64,000 bases of DNA from Symbiodinium natans (GCA_905221605.1 CAJNDS010000098.1:167082-231081), one strand, 5' to 3'; positions 22,141 through 32,260 are shown, counted from the stretch's first letter. The notes: generated from the sequence alone by a model not told the origin. Translations and numbers: made by a program.

Positions 22141-22632
22141 ATGGAAGACCCAGCAGAGCTCCACGGGGGAACGGGAGGCGACCCGCCCGTGCAGTGGCTT
22201 CGCCTTTTGAACTTTAACTGCACTGGCTGTGGTAACATTCCAACCCATAACCTCAACTTCGTGCCTGGTCCTGGGGAAAGGCAACCAGCGATCTTGTATG
22301 GAGAGGATGGAAGACGCATCGAGCTCCACTGTGCCCTTTGTCTTGAAAACTTCCTGGAGTGCACGTGGAGCTGGCCGAGCTTCGATCAAGCAGTCAGGAG
22401 ACAGGTGTTTCTGGACGATGCCTCCCTTGCTGACTTGCGTCAGTTAGGTCACCAAGGTACGGAGCCCGGAGAACCTTCGCTGGCGCCGCTGTCTTCTGCA
22501 GCCAGCGCACATGGCTGGACCTTCCTTGAGGAAGGGTGTTCTCAGGATCTAGACTCCCCAGAAGAAGCATGCAGCAGTGATTGGCTTGTGTGTGGCTTTG
22601 AAGACTTGGAAGACGTCCCCTGGGAGGTCTGA
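22141..22632 (+). CDS. CxxC zinc-ribbon-like protein, unit 3 copy
   Basis: Same 492-bp frame, again without indels. The upstream open part begins at 21766 because a two-base loss near 21740 changes the register compared with unit 2. That loss shows the sequence before the ATG is not held in frame, while the ATG-to-stop part is. Confidence 0.5.
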   Translation: MEDPAELHGGTGGDPPVQWLRLLNFNCTGCGNIPTHNLNFVPGPGERQPAILYGEDGRRIELHCALCLENFLECTWSWPSFDQAVRRQVFLDDASLADLRQLGHQGTEPGEPSLAPLSSAASAHGWTFLEEGCSQDLDSPEEACSSDWLVCGFEDLEDVPWEV

Positions 22633-23525
22633 CCTAATACGGCCCCAACCCACCCAAATTGCAGGAGCTATGCCCTGCCAGAATCAAGGGTGAGATGCTC
22701 ACCCTCCGGAATCCCATTGTCACGGGTGATGTTTCTCCCCGTTCAATCAGTGACGGTCCTTTGAGTCCGTTCCCAAACTGAGAGTGCCACAGGGCACCAA
22801 GGATAATCTTGCATTGAATTGGGTCTTTTAATGATCGCATAAGGATGCAGGTTGTAAGAATGCAAGCAGACAAGTGCTCAGTCCCGGCACGTACCCAGAT
22901 CCATCCGTCGGAATATTTTCGCAGTTGTTCCGAAGGACACCCTGCAGGACAGGCCGCCTCGACGCGGCTTATGTTCAGCCTGACACCGGTTCGGCCCCCT
23001 TGCTCGGTCTGTGCAGCAGACCGCTGGACCGGGTTTTTGGGCTTAGGTGCTTGTGGGTACTCACAGGCCCAACGCGGGGTTCTCGCAAACACAGCGCACG
23101 AAAGGAAAACGTTAGAACCGGTCCCTGTTGATCCTCACTGGTTGATGAGGGGAGGGTAGCGCGCTGAGGTGTGGCAGGAACGGACGAGGATCCTAGTACG
23201 CCGACCGTATGAGGTTTAGGGCATTTCCCTGCATCAGTTTGGGGTTACCCGTGTTTGGCCTGCCGAGTGCTTCCTTTGTTTGTACCTGCAGGGTGTTTTT
23301 GTTTTTGTTTTTTCTCCGGGTGGTGCAAGCCCATCCAGGAGGAAGCCTAGCGGCAGGCGTTGTTGTTAGGGACCAAAGCTTGGGCTGACGGACAGCCAGA
23401 GGCACCAGATGTGGAGGTTAAAGGCTGTGGCTCGGTGCCTGAAAGCCTGCCAAACTGAGATGCCCAAATCAACCCAGCCCTCCCTGCGTGCAAGTGGTAT
23501 GGGTTCCTCTGGAGCCGCTGAGGTT

Positions 23526-23676
23526 GAACCAGTTAGTAAGAGCGAGAAAGCTGGTTCCCCTCCCTGGTGAGTAAGTGCGAGAAAGCCAGGTCAGCAAACG
23601 GGGCCAACAGGAGCTCAGTGCTGCTGCGGCATGAGTTTCTGGGGCCTAGGTTAGTAAGGGCGAGAAAGCCTAGGCC
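23526..23676 (+). ncRNA. Triplet of hairpins with constant 18-nt loop, unit 3
   Basis: Hairpins at 23526-23557 (GAACCAG/CTGGTTC), 23563-23590 (CCTGG/CCAGG) and 23643-23676 (GGCCTAGG/CCTAGGCC). All three stems and loops are preserved although flanking sequence has drifted. Confidence 0.6.
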
Positions 23677-24094
23677 TGCGCCGGAGGTTGGCGACTTTGC
23701 CAAGCCACTTGCGTTCAGTTTAGTACAGGCACTGCCCATTTATCGGTTCCAGACCTTTTTGCCTTTTCTGAGTGAGCCGGAAGTGGGTGAGTTTCTCCCC
23801 TGTACTGGCAGGGCTGAAAGGGTAGGCAGTACAGACCAGGCAGTTCAACCTGCAGAACTTTTTGCCTAGGGCTTTGTACAGTGCCAAACCAGTGAGTAGC
23901 CGTAGGCCGCCGAGCTTCTCGCGGAACTGGTTAAGCCCTCAATGCTTTCTCTCGGCGTCCCTGCACATAGTTCGGCCGTGTTAAGCAGGCCAAGGACACC
24001 TCGAGAGTTTTTCCTTTTCAGTGCATAGTTAATACCTTCCGGAACTTCGGTTCCGAAGAGCCTAACCTGGCTAGCGACGCAGCCCGCTTTCGAG

Positions 24095-24629
24095 TGATAT
24101 ATGTGACCCTCCTAGTTTCCCAGTTGACACGTGATGTGCACTTGAGTTGTCTGCTATGAGTGTGAAGCATAGGCACGAGGACATGTCAGGCAGTGCAGAT
24201 TTCTCTTGGCTTGGTGAGACCTTGTTTTGAGTGGGAAGAACCGTTTTCTGTTCGTTTTCTCGAAACTCGTTTGTCGGAACTCGTTTCCTGTCTGTGACCT
24301 GGTATTTGGTGACCAGAAGTGACTCAAGCCAGTTTAGGTCTGCACAGAGCTCAGCAGAGCACCTAAGAGGTGCTAGGAACCTACCCACAGTGTTTAGGAG
24401 TAGAAGTTCCATGGCTGAGTGTTTTCACCTGAAGTACCTTTGTTTTCCCGTATCTGGCAGACAGTGTTTGAAGCTGGAGAGCCGTGCTCGCATTGGCTCA
24501 AGACGAGCGGAGCTCGAGAAGCTGTGAACAGCGCAGTGAAAAGAGTCCGCACTTCGTGCTGTGAGGGTTGAGTGTAGTCTTGACCTGAGGTCCCTTAGGC
24601 CCCCCGTAGCTGTGCCACGAGTTTCAACG
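24095..24629. other. Sequence after the tandem array, possible LTR remainder
   Basis: Begins with the fourth TGATATATGTGAC and leads into the 214-bp repeat. If the 2.5-kb units inserted into the LTR of copia copy 2, this is the displaced rest of that LTR. TTGGCTCAAG occurs again near 24494. No gene is recognised. Confidence 0.4.
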
Positions 24630-24843
24630 CTTGACCTTGAGCCAAGAGTCAAAAGTAAAACTGGAAAAACCCAGTTGACGCCACCTACGCAAGCTCACTT
24701 CTCCTACAAAACAAAATCTCAAGGAAAAACATGCTCGACTGTTCAGGGAAGACCTGTACGTCCCGGACATACAGTAAGCACGTCAAACATGCGCCTTGGC
24801 CAAAAAGGCATCCCGCAGACGTGTCTATACACAGATTTTCACA
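24630..24843 (-). repeat. 214-bp repeat, inverted copy of 3403-3616
   Basis: Reverse complement of the segment at 3403-3616. See that entry. 24844-25140 beyond it shows no gene. Confidence 0.85.
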
Positions 24844-25140
24844 GATATTCACAAAGGTCTGCACATTCTCTACCGAAAATACACCCAAATTCCCTGATAA
24901 AAGCAACCCGAAATCCCAAAACGTTGCTGCCATAAACGCAATGTGGGGGCATGATGGGACATGCAGGGCCATGCTTAGTGCGTGGTACCAGGCGGATAAG
25001 CTCGTTCCCGGTCGGCAACCCCCCAAACTCCAAAACCAATAAAGCCCTTGGACAAACCAACAGTCTGCAATGTGGAAGTTACCCCTGGTCCAACATTTTT
25101 GACTTGACATTTCGGCACTTTGTGTCTTTGTGGACTTTGC

Positions 25141-25571
25141 ACAGTGGCAAGAAGATGACAGGGCCTTTGGCCTTTTTGCTTCTTCTTTCAAAGTTGGCCT
25201 CCGATGTGACATCAGAAGAGAGGAGCGATAACTTGATTCAGATTCCGGCGTCTTTTACTGAAGCCACTATTGAAGTGTTATCTTTGTTACAGCCCGCATT
25301 TGAACCCAGAGACATCACAATGACAGAAGCAAGGCAATTGTTGCCTTCCAAGCTCTTTGCAAGCCATCCGTTTGCTTTTCAGGATGGGGGGGGGGGGCGG
25401 GTTTTGCCGGCTGCACCCAATGTGCTTTTAGACCTTCGCCAATCCTGGATGTCTTTCTTGCTTCGGATTCAGTTCCATTGCGATTGCGGGACTTTGTTCG
25501 TTCAGGGGGTGAATTGTTCACCCGCGAGGAATTGCCGAACTTCGGCAGATTCCAGCACATCGCCGAGGTGA
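25141..25571 (+). pseudogene. Open frame upstream of DIRS-like RT, probably its N-terminal part
   Basis: About 130 fluent codons (ATG near 25155, starting MTGPLAFLLLLSK) with a hydrophobic start and a Cys-containing end, interrupted by a G-run at 25385-25398. It lies in the same direction as the RT remnant at 26575-28285 and may be the first part of that element. I know no domain for it. Confidence 0.35.
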
Positions 25572-25800
25572 ACTGGCAGGGGGGGAGGGGGGAGGGGGGA
25601 GGGGGAAGGGGGGGCGAGAAGGTTGGGGAGGGTGTAGGGGAGGGGCCAGGGAGGTTGGCCCCTCTGGTTCCTGAACACGCTCCGCCGGGGCCCGGCACCA
25701 GGGGGCCCGCGGGGGGGCCAGAGCCGGGGCAGGGTTCAGGGAACAATAAAGCAGGTTTTCAGGTTTGGTGTGGGTTTTTGAGCAATCGTCCAGGCTGACC

Positions 25801-26090
25801 TGCCGCGGCCTCCGCGCCCTCCGCACCCCTTCACGCCCTCCACGCGCTCCGCGCCCTCCGCGCCTTCCGCGCCCTTTGCACCGTCCGCGCCCTCCGCGCC
25901 CTCCGCGCCCTCCGCGCCCTCCGCGCCCTCCGCGCCCTCCGCGCGCTCCGCGCGCTCCGCGCCGCTCGGCGCGCCGCGCCTCCGCGCCCTCCGCGCCCTC
26001 CGCGTCCTCCGCGCCCTCCGCGCCCTCCGCGCCCTCCGCACCCTCCGCGCCCTCCGCGCCCTCCGCGCCCCCGCCCAGGACACAGTGCGG
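25801..26090. repeat. 9-bp CTCCGCGCC minisatellite
   Basis: Roughly 30 imperfect copies of a nine-base unit, extremely GC-rich. Open frames across it in several registers (Ala-Arg or Gly-Ala runs) are artefacts. A G-rich run at 25577-25640 precedes it. Confidence 0.9.
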
Positions 26091-26212
26091 CTGACAGGGT
26101 GCATTTCGTCTATTCTGCGGGTGCGTTGCGTCTATTCTGCGGGTGTTTCCTTTGTAAAGTATTTGTTTACAAGGCACGCACGTGCAGCATAGCCTTTAAG
26201 TGTCCATCTACG

Positions 26213-26570
26213 GAGGGGGAGGGGGGGGGGGGGGAGGGGGGGAGGGGGGGAAGGGGGGGGAAGGGGGGGGGGGGAGGGGGGAAGGGGAGGGGGGGAAGGG
26301 GGGGGGGGGGGGGGGAGGGGGGGGGGAGGGGGGGGGAGGGGGGCGGGAGGGGGGGGGGGAGGCGGGGGGGGGGGGAGGGGGGGGGGGGGGGGGAGGGGGG
26401 GGGGGAGAGGGGGGGGGGGGGAGAGGGGGGAGCGGGGGGGGGGGGGAGGGGGGGAGGGGGGAGAGGGGGAGGGGGAGAGTGGAGGGGGGTGGAGGGGGGG
26501 GGTGGGGGGCCGGGGGGGGGTCAGGGGGCGTGGGGGGGCAGGGGCGCGGGGGCAGAGGGGGGGAAGGAGG
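26213..26570. repeat. Long G-rich purine tract
   Basis: About 360 bases almost entirely G with interspersed A (GGGGGA-like), interrupted by few C or T. It can form G-quadruplex or triplex structures. It sits directly before the readable RT remnant. The poly-Gly and poly-Pro frames are not genes. Confidence 0.9.
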
Positions 26571-26574
26571 GTTT

Positions 26575-28285
26575 TTTGGATTTGACAAGAACATTCCCAA
26601 AAGCAACGTGTTTGCGACATGGGAGTCGGATTCCACTATTGATGCCAAGCTTGTGCTTTGCGAGGGCAATTGGTCATCTGCCCAAGCTAATCCGGAGTTG
26701 CGTAGACAGTTGGTTATTTGGTCCCAGTCTCTCTGGAGGAGCCCCGTCAACGATGGCCAAATCGTCTGGCAGTGGGAAAACTGAGCATTGTATCCTCCGA
26801 TGGTCGACCCGACAGATTGGTGGTCGATAACAGCATCTGCAATACCAATGCTTTGTGTGATATCAATGAGACTTATACCAAACTTTTGTTGGGTTCTGTC
26901 CGTGATGGTCAGCATTATTTTTATCGCGTCTGCCCATTTGGAGCGTGCTTTTCAGCACTTTGGTGGGCCCGTCTTGGGTCCTTCTTCGTGCGTGCTCTAC
27001 ATCTGTTGATTTTCATTTGGCACTCCCTGATGCTGTAGGTGGACGATTTCTTCGTCACCCAAATGCTTCCACATTGGATGCCACAGCCTCTCTCATTCTT
27101 GCTTTTTGTGTATGTTTCAACGTTCCCCTGAGTTGGAAGAAGCTTTGCCTGGGACCTCAGGTGGTATGGATTGGCTGGTGCGTTAACGTTCGCGCAGGTT
27201 GCTTTTCAATTCCGCGCAGCAATCGACTGAAACTGCATCTCCATGTCCAAAAGGTGCTGGCCGATCCGAAGCATGTACACAAGCGGGATTTGCAGAAAGT
27301 GGCAGGTCTTATCCAGTGGGTGCTGGGTGCTTTCCCATTGCTGAGGCCATGGGTCGGGGTTCTTTACAAAGACATTCATTGCCCCCCGGCCACCAACCAC
27401 AGCCTGGACCCACATTATTTTAAGGAAGTGTTCGACTGCATCGACGAGCGCATGCGTTTCGTCCGTTCCCCTACGGGCACAGCCATTCCTGTGGGGGCGA
27501 AGCTGCTTGAGGTCAGACATCTCCCTATTCGCCAGAAGAAAGACTTGTTGAAAGTTGTTCTTTCCTGCAAGAGAGTCTGGCTTAGGGTCGCAGACCCGGC
27601 ACAGGTGAAGCGAAGACTCTCCGCCAATAGTGTTGCTTTTCTTCAGTTTTGGCTGCATTGGTGTAAACTTCCGACGCTACTCCGCCCTTTGCAATTTCCT
27701 GCCAGAACTACCATGGTAGCAGCGGCGGACGCCATGGGATCAGGAACCAAGTTTGCGATCGGTGGCTTTGTCAAACTTTCGACGGCCACGATTTGGTTCA
27801 GCGGATGTTTCCAGCTGGTGGATTTTGCTTTTGCAGGCATTGAACTCAGTGCCAATGCATCCGACAATTTCTTGCTACGAATGTCTGGCTCAGATTGCTT
27901 TGCTTCATTGTGTATCTGCAGTTACACCTGGTGGACGAATGGCAGTTCGTATCCCAAGCTGGACAGATAACACAGGAGCGGAGTCAGTCAGCAACAAGCT
28001 GTTTACGTCTTCGTACCCCTTGGGGGTGTTTGCTCAAAGACTAGCGCTTTTCAGCTGCTTTTCGGGTCTTGAATTGGTTGGTTGTCCAGATGGAATGGTC
28101 GTGATGCTTTGCCCGCTGGGATTCTGGAACAATTCCGCATTCGTTTGGATTTGAGACAGCTTTGGTTTCGTGAACACTGTACCTCCCTTTGTCCTGCGGA
28201 GGTGGATCTAGGCTGGGATTTACCCAAGCTCCGGCTCTTCGAGTTTCAGGACAATGACGATTCGCCAGGTCCAACAGCTCAATGA
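26575..28285 (+). pseudogene. DIRS-like reverse transcriptase-RNase H remnant
   Basis: Pieces in changing frames follow the order of a DIRS-type RT. VDNSICNTNALCDINE and FYRVCPFGACFSALWWARL (26780-27000) come first. The catalytic box follows with a TAG where Tyr should be (27036-27038, then GTG GAC GAT). Then LSWKKLCLGPQVVWIGW (about 27125-27180), KRDLQKVAGLIQWV, RNase H starting AAADAMGSGTKFAIGG (27720), WTDNTGAESVSNKL (27963) and LSRWNGRDALP...RIRLDLRQLW (28082-28165). At least three frameshifts and one stop make it non-functional. I see no tyrosine recombinase frame, so assignment to DIRS instead of another RT with this RNase H is from memory of the motif style. Confidence 0.7.
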
Positions 28286-28311
28286 GCATCATTTGGAATG
28301 TGGAATGATGC

Positions 28312-28393
28312 TTCTTACGGCCTCCCCAAACTTTTCGGGGACATGCCATGCGATGGACTCCTTACGGCCTCCCCATGCTTTGCGGGGACATGC
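28312..28393 (+). repeat. Two tandem CTTACGGCCTCCCC hairpin units
   Basis: Two copies of CTTACGGCCTCCCC...CGGGGACATGCC (28312-28346 and 28360-28393). In each, CCCC and GGGG can pair. They follow the RNase H remnant, where terminal or split repeats of a DIRS-like element might be expected. Confidence 0.5.
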
Positions 28394-28489
28394 CAGAGTC
28401 ACAGCTCTGAACAGTGCATAACAGGCTCGTCTCACCGTTTCAATTGGTGGTGGTGCAGCGAGACTCCCCTTTTTCCTGGCAGTCTTTTT

Positions 28490-28623
28490 GGGGCTTCAGC
28501 AACAGCTTTGCTGCTCAGCTTCTTTGCTTTGCATTGCTCAGCCGTTGCACCACCAGTCAAAAGAACAGTCTCGCTGTGAGTTTACTTTAGGTAGCTGGCT
28601 GTCGTAATAAAAGTCTTGTGAAC
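28490..28623 (+). repeat. 134-bp direct repeat with AATAAA, copy A
   Basis: Nearly identical to 28834-28967. Both end GTAGCTGGCTGTCGTAATAA, include AATAAA and could be retroelement 3' ends or short LTR pieces. Between the copies, ACGACAGCCAGC (about 28706) is the inverse of GCTGGCTGTCGT in copy A. Confidence 0.8.
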
Positions 28624-28833
28624 GATACTTGTGTTTACTCAATGTTGATTATATACATGCTTTTATTCGCAGCTTGCTGATCCCGCTGCTTTGTGGGATC
28701 AAGCACGACAGCCAGCATTGCACCATTCAGCTTAGCTTCATGCTTGCTTGAAGATTTTCTCCCGCCCGCCACTCCCTGGGTTCACCTACAGTGGTGCTTA
28801 GTTGCTAGCTGGACGATTAGGATCCTTTTCGAA

Positions 28834-28967
28834 GGGGCTTCAGCAACAGCTTTGCTGCTTAGCTTCTTTGCTTTGCATTGCTCAGCCGTTGCACCGCCAG
28901 TCAAAAGAACAGTCTCGCTGTGAGTTTACTTTAGGTAGCTGGCTGTCGTAATAAAAGTCTTGTGAAC
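28834..28967 (+). repeat. 134-bp direct repeat with AATAAA, copy B
   Basis: Second copy, 344 bp after the first. It ends 30 bp before the open frame of copia copy 3, so that element is truncated at or near this repeat. Confidence 0.8.
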
Positions 28968-29578
28968 TGTTAGATCCCAAACTCCTCTATCTGTCCATGA
29001 AATTAGAACTAGAAGAATTGGAGTCGTTCAACGTTGGAGAAGTGGTGAGCAAGCGAGAAGCGTATCGACTTGCTAAGGAGAGCGGAAGAAGAGTTCTTTC
29101 GAGCCGTTGGGTCAATACGGTTAAGAAGCCTGGTCTTTATCGCTCTAGACTTGTTGTCCGCGATTTTGCCGCTATGGGCGGCACGACGCTCGCTGAGGGG
29201 ATCTATTCTCCTACCACCAGCCTGGAAGGGCTGCGGCTCCTACTTTCCGTTCTGTGTAGAAAAGGGTCTGTGCTGTCCTGTGACGTTTCGGTAGCGTTCA
29301 TGCACGCCGCTACTGCGCGGCCGGAGTTTGTGCAGCTTCCGAGTAACATAGGAAACGCAAAGACCGGCGAAAGGGTCTTTTTGAAACTGTTTCGTGCCAT
29401 GAACGGGCTTCGAAGTGCCCCGCTTTCTTGGTATAAGGAGCTGTCGGCGTACCTTGGGAACCAAGGATTCCAACAGATCTTGGACCCGACAATCTTCCGC
29501 AAGAAAACCAGGAATGGTTTGGTGATTGTCCTCTTTTATGTTGATGATTTGTTGATTTGGGCCGAGAACCCTGCTCAG

Positions 29579-30506
29579 CGGTCAAACCAAAAGCACAGTT
29601 GTCGTACTGGTGCTTGTAGAATCCCTTGCCAAACAAGTGGCACCAGTCCACTGTTTTCCAGCTTCCGGCACTCCGAGGGGGTTCTATTGAGAAGACCCGG
29701 CCACACTCGTGCTGATAGTGCGCGAGGTTGAAGTGCAAGTGCTTGACTGCGGTCTGGAACAAGCTCTGCCACGTCTCTGGAAGTCTTCGGTCGGTGCGTC
29801 GGCCCAACGTCACCCAAAAGGTGCATGGCTCGGATAAGTTGTCGCACCACAGCTTGGTCTGAAGGAGACGTGAGGTCCAGTCGGGTGTTGGGTGGTGTAT
29901 CGTGTCCACAGCTGGTCCAACCACCAATCCAGCAGCTCGAGCAGTTTCTGTCAAGCGTGCACAACCCGAATACAGCTCCTCAGTGCTCAGCTTTGCAGGC
30001 ACACACCCTAAACTAACAACCCGAGCCTTCAGGATTCAGCTTACATGTATATACAGAAATTAACATTCTGCGACGTGTAACTCACAAGCAGACAAGTCTC
30101 CCAGAACTGCCATGGTCCAGGTGGCAGGGCTAGCTTCTGAGTCAACGTCTGGCTTATGGAGCGTGGAAGTTCAGGCCAGGTATTGCGCACCAGGTGGCAG
30201 CTCTTCGTCTTGTTGTACGCTGTCACATCTGCTGCCACTGGCCGTTTAAGCTTGCCATCTGCCTTTTTCGGCTTCTTTACTCGGGCCGGTTTGGCAGTTT
30301 CCTCGGGCAGTGGCATCGATGGTGCTATCATCGGGCTCCGGGTCTGCTTTGCGCTTCTGCTGGGTGCCCGTACCGGCTGACTTCGACCTCATCTTCAGCT
30401 TCAGTGGACACGTCTCCTGTGGCCAGCAGGCCAAGCAGCTTGCTTGAAACCAATAGCACGACCTTGCCATGGCTTCAATCAGATTCAATCCTTGCACTGG
30501 CTTCAC
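29579..30506 (-). pseudogene. Antisense gene remnant inside the insertion
   Basis: On the minus strand from 30506, a Lys-rich stretch (KMRSKSAGTGTQQKRKADPE) runs to about 30330. A one-base shift leads to PARVKKPKKADGKLKRPVAA and ALPPGPWQFWETC. A GT...AG intron fits at 30085-29991 (donor GTGAGTTACAC). The next exon reads LSTEELYSGCARLTETARAA and stays open to the insertion edge (GHLFGKGFYKH-type sequence). The family is unknown. The splice signals and fluent sequence suggest a real gene caught in the mobile segment. Confidence 0.4.
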
Positions 30507-30959
30507 AACCTGATCTTGGACTTTGACTTAGCACAATTGACATTCCCAGAAGCCCAATACGGTTCCAAACATGACACTGTTGTGCTCTCGGGTAAGTGCA
30601 AAGCCGTTGCTTGTTGTTTGCTTTGCAATTGTCGGACTCCCCTCGTCCAGACATTGACCCACAGTGTAGCAGTGGAGCCATGTGAAGCAAACAACCATGT
30701 GTGATAGACATCTCTAGGGACACTCTGGAAAGTGGATGCCCGCAACTGTACTGCGCGCAATCTGACAATCCTGGGACCCTGGCCTGGGCAGCCCGGGCAG
30801 CTCAGAGGACAGTGCTGTAGTTCGGACGGAAGCCTGCCGCAGCCAGGAGGGGTATGAAGAACACCCAAGTGAAACACTGAGTCTCACTGTGTTCAGACAT
30901 GTGCTTATGTCTAGTCATGACTTTATTCAATGTTCTTCTGCAGTGATAGGGTCATTCAG
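29579..30959. mobile_element. 1381-bp insertion in copia copy 3 RT
   Basis: CAGCGG (29576-29581) and CAGAGG (30957-30962) border the insertion. Joining at these two CAG codons restores the RT frame exactly (AENPA-QRDCTT). The insert ends in pyrimidine-rich TTCTTCTGCAG-like sequence near 30943 and has its own antisense coding remnants. It may be a transposon, a long introner-type element, or captured genomic DNA. No clear terminal inverted repeats are seen. Confidence 0.65.
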
Positions 30960-32260
30960 AGGGATTGCACCACTGCCGACGCTCGAAAGGTGTATGAAGA
31001 CCTGAAGAAACGCTACAAGCTTAAGCTAACAGGTGAACTCTTGGAAGGAAAACCAGGTGAGGTGTCTTTCTTGGGACGTAGGATCTTCCGGAGGAAGCCC
31101 GGAGAGCCCTGCGTATACTTTGGCTTGGACGCTAAGTCGGAATCACGAAGGTGGCGCCGAAGCTTCCACCATTAGAGCGGCGGTATGGTCACCTCATCAA
31201 GAAAGGACAGGACACACCTCTTACGCCAGAGGCGCACGAGCGCTTTCGACGTACATTAGGACGCCTAGCCTGGGCGTCGCTTTCAAGGCCCGATTTGCAA
31301 TACGTATGCGGCTTTCTAGGACGCCACCAGTCAGCCCCCAATGAAGCAGCCGAAGCTTGCGTGAGGGATGTTCTGAGGTGGGTGTCTGGTTTACCGCATA
31401 AGGTCCAAGTGTTCCCTGCACGTAGAGAGCTGTTGGCCCCTGATGATGACCTGGAGTCAGTGTCGTGTTTTGTTGACGCGTCTTGGGGTTTGAACTCTGT
31501 GAGTGGTGGAATTGTGACCTGGAACACTTGTTGCTTGAAGACGTTCAGTAGGAAACAGACGACCGTGGCTCTTTCATCAGCAGAGGCCGAGCTAGCAGCG
31601 CTGACTGAAATCGCAAGAGAGGGATTGTGTATATCTCTTTTGGTGCAGACGATGGTGGAGGGGATGCCTTCCGACGCGGAGGAAGGCCGATATCAGTTGC
31701 ACGCGTACGGGGACTCTGAAAGCGCCCTGTCAATAGCGCAAATGAGTACCTTCCTTAGGAAAGTCCGCCACATAGAGTTGAGAGCGACTTTTCTCCAACA
31801 ACTGGTCGCCAGGGAAAGATTGACGCTAGAGTATATACCGGGGAAACTCAACCCCGCAGATGCTCTAACTAAATCCCCAACTGCGGAGAACTTGCTCAGC
31901 CTTTGCGAGGCAAGCGGCCTCATTAGCGAGCCAGAATCGTGGTCGTCGATTTCCGAAGAAAACGTTGAAGAAGCAAGAGATGAGCCCAATATCGCTAAGG
32001 AAGTATCCGCGAATGCAGTAAGGTCCTCTCCGCTGGAGGTTCCGAGCTCCTGGATGGAAGCCGCGACGGCATTGGCGAAAGGAACAGTGTCGCTCGTCGT
32101 TCTGGAGCTTTGCTGCGAAGAGTCGAGCGCTATAGCCAAAGCGTGTGCGCGCGAGAAAGGTGTAGCGTACTTTGAAGGAAAGGGATCTGGAACACAAGCC
32201 ATTCACTCGCAGCAAGATGCATCGGGTTTGAGGAAGTGGCTTGTGATGCACCAAGTATAG

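Larger units (their letters stand above)
21576..24094 (+). repeat. Tandem 2.5-kb unit 3
   Basis: Third copy. It is followed at 24095 by one more TGATATATGTGAC and then by unrelated sequence, so three units lie between four copies of the 13-mer. Small indels and T-runs (for example near 23290) set it apart from units 1 and 2. Confidence 0.95.
28997..32260 (+). mobile_element. Ty1/copia element (copy 3), truncated and interrupted
   Basis: RT begins at 28997 without gag, protease or integrase. SSRWVNTVKKPG and MNGLRSAPLSWYKEL lead to FYVDDLLIW at about 29534-29560. A 1381-bp insertion follows (29579-30959). RT resumes at 30957 with QRDCTTADARKVYEDL and shifts frame near 31140. RNase H is at 31460-31850 (FVDASWG, ALSSAEAEL, YGDSESAL, NPADALTKS). 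The C-terminal module VVLELCCEESSAIAKACA follows and stops at 32260. The module is shorter than in copies 1 and 2. Confidence 0.88.

Noticed and set aside
18478-23676. CRISPR-like array because of repeated 18-mers
   Set aside because: Only three repeats per unit, irregular spacing, stems complementary to each other, eukaryotic context and no cas genes.
25518-26915. Long poly-Gly, poly-Pro and Ala-Arg open frames over the G-rich and CGC-rich tracts
   Set aside because: They come from simple repeats that are open in several frames on both strands; no domain or biased codon pattern supports them.
29310-29578. Minus-strand frame as part of the antisense gene in the copia copy 3 insertion
   Set aside because: This part lies over the RT coding sequence outside the insertion; it is an antisense shadow. 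Only the part above 29579 is considered.
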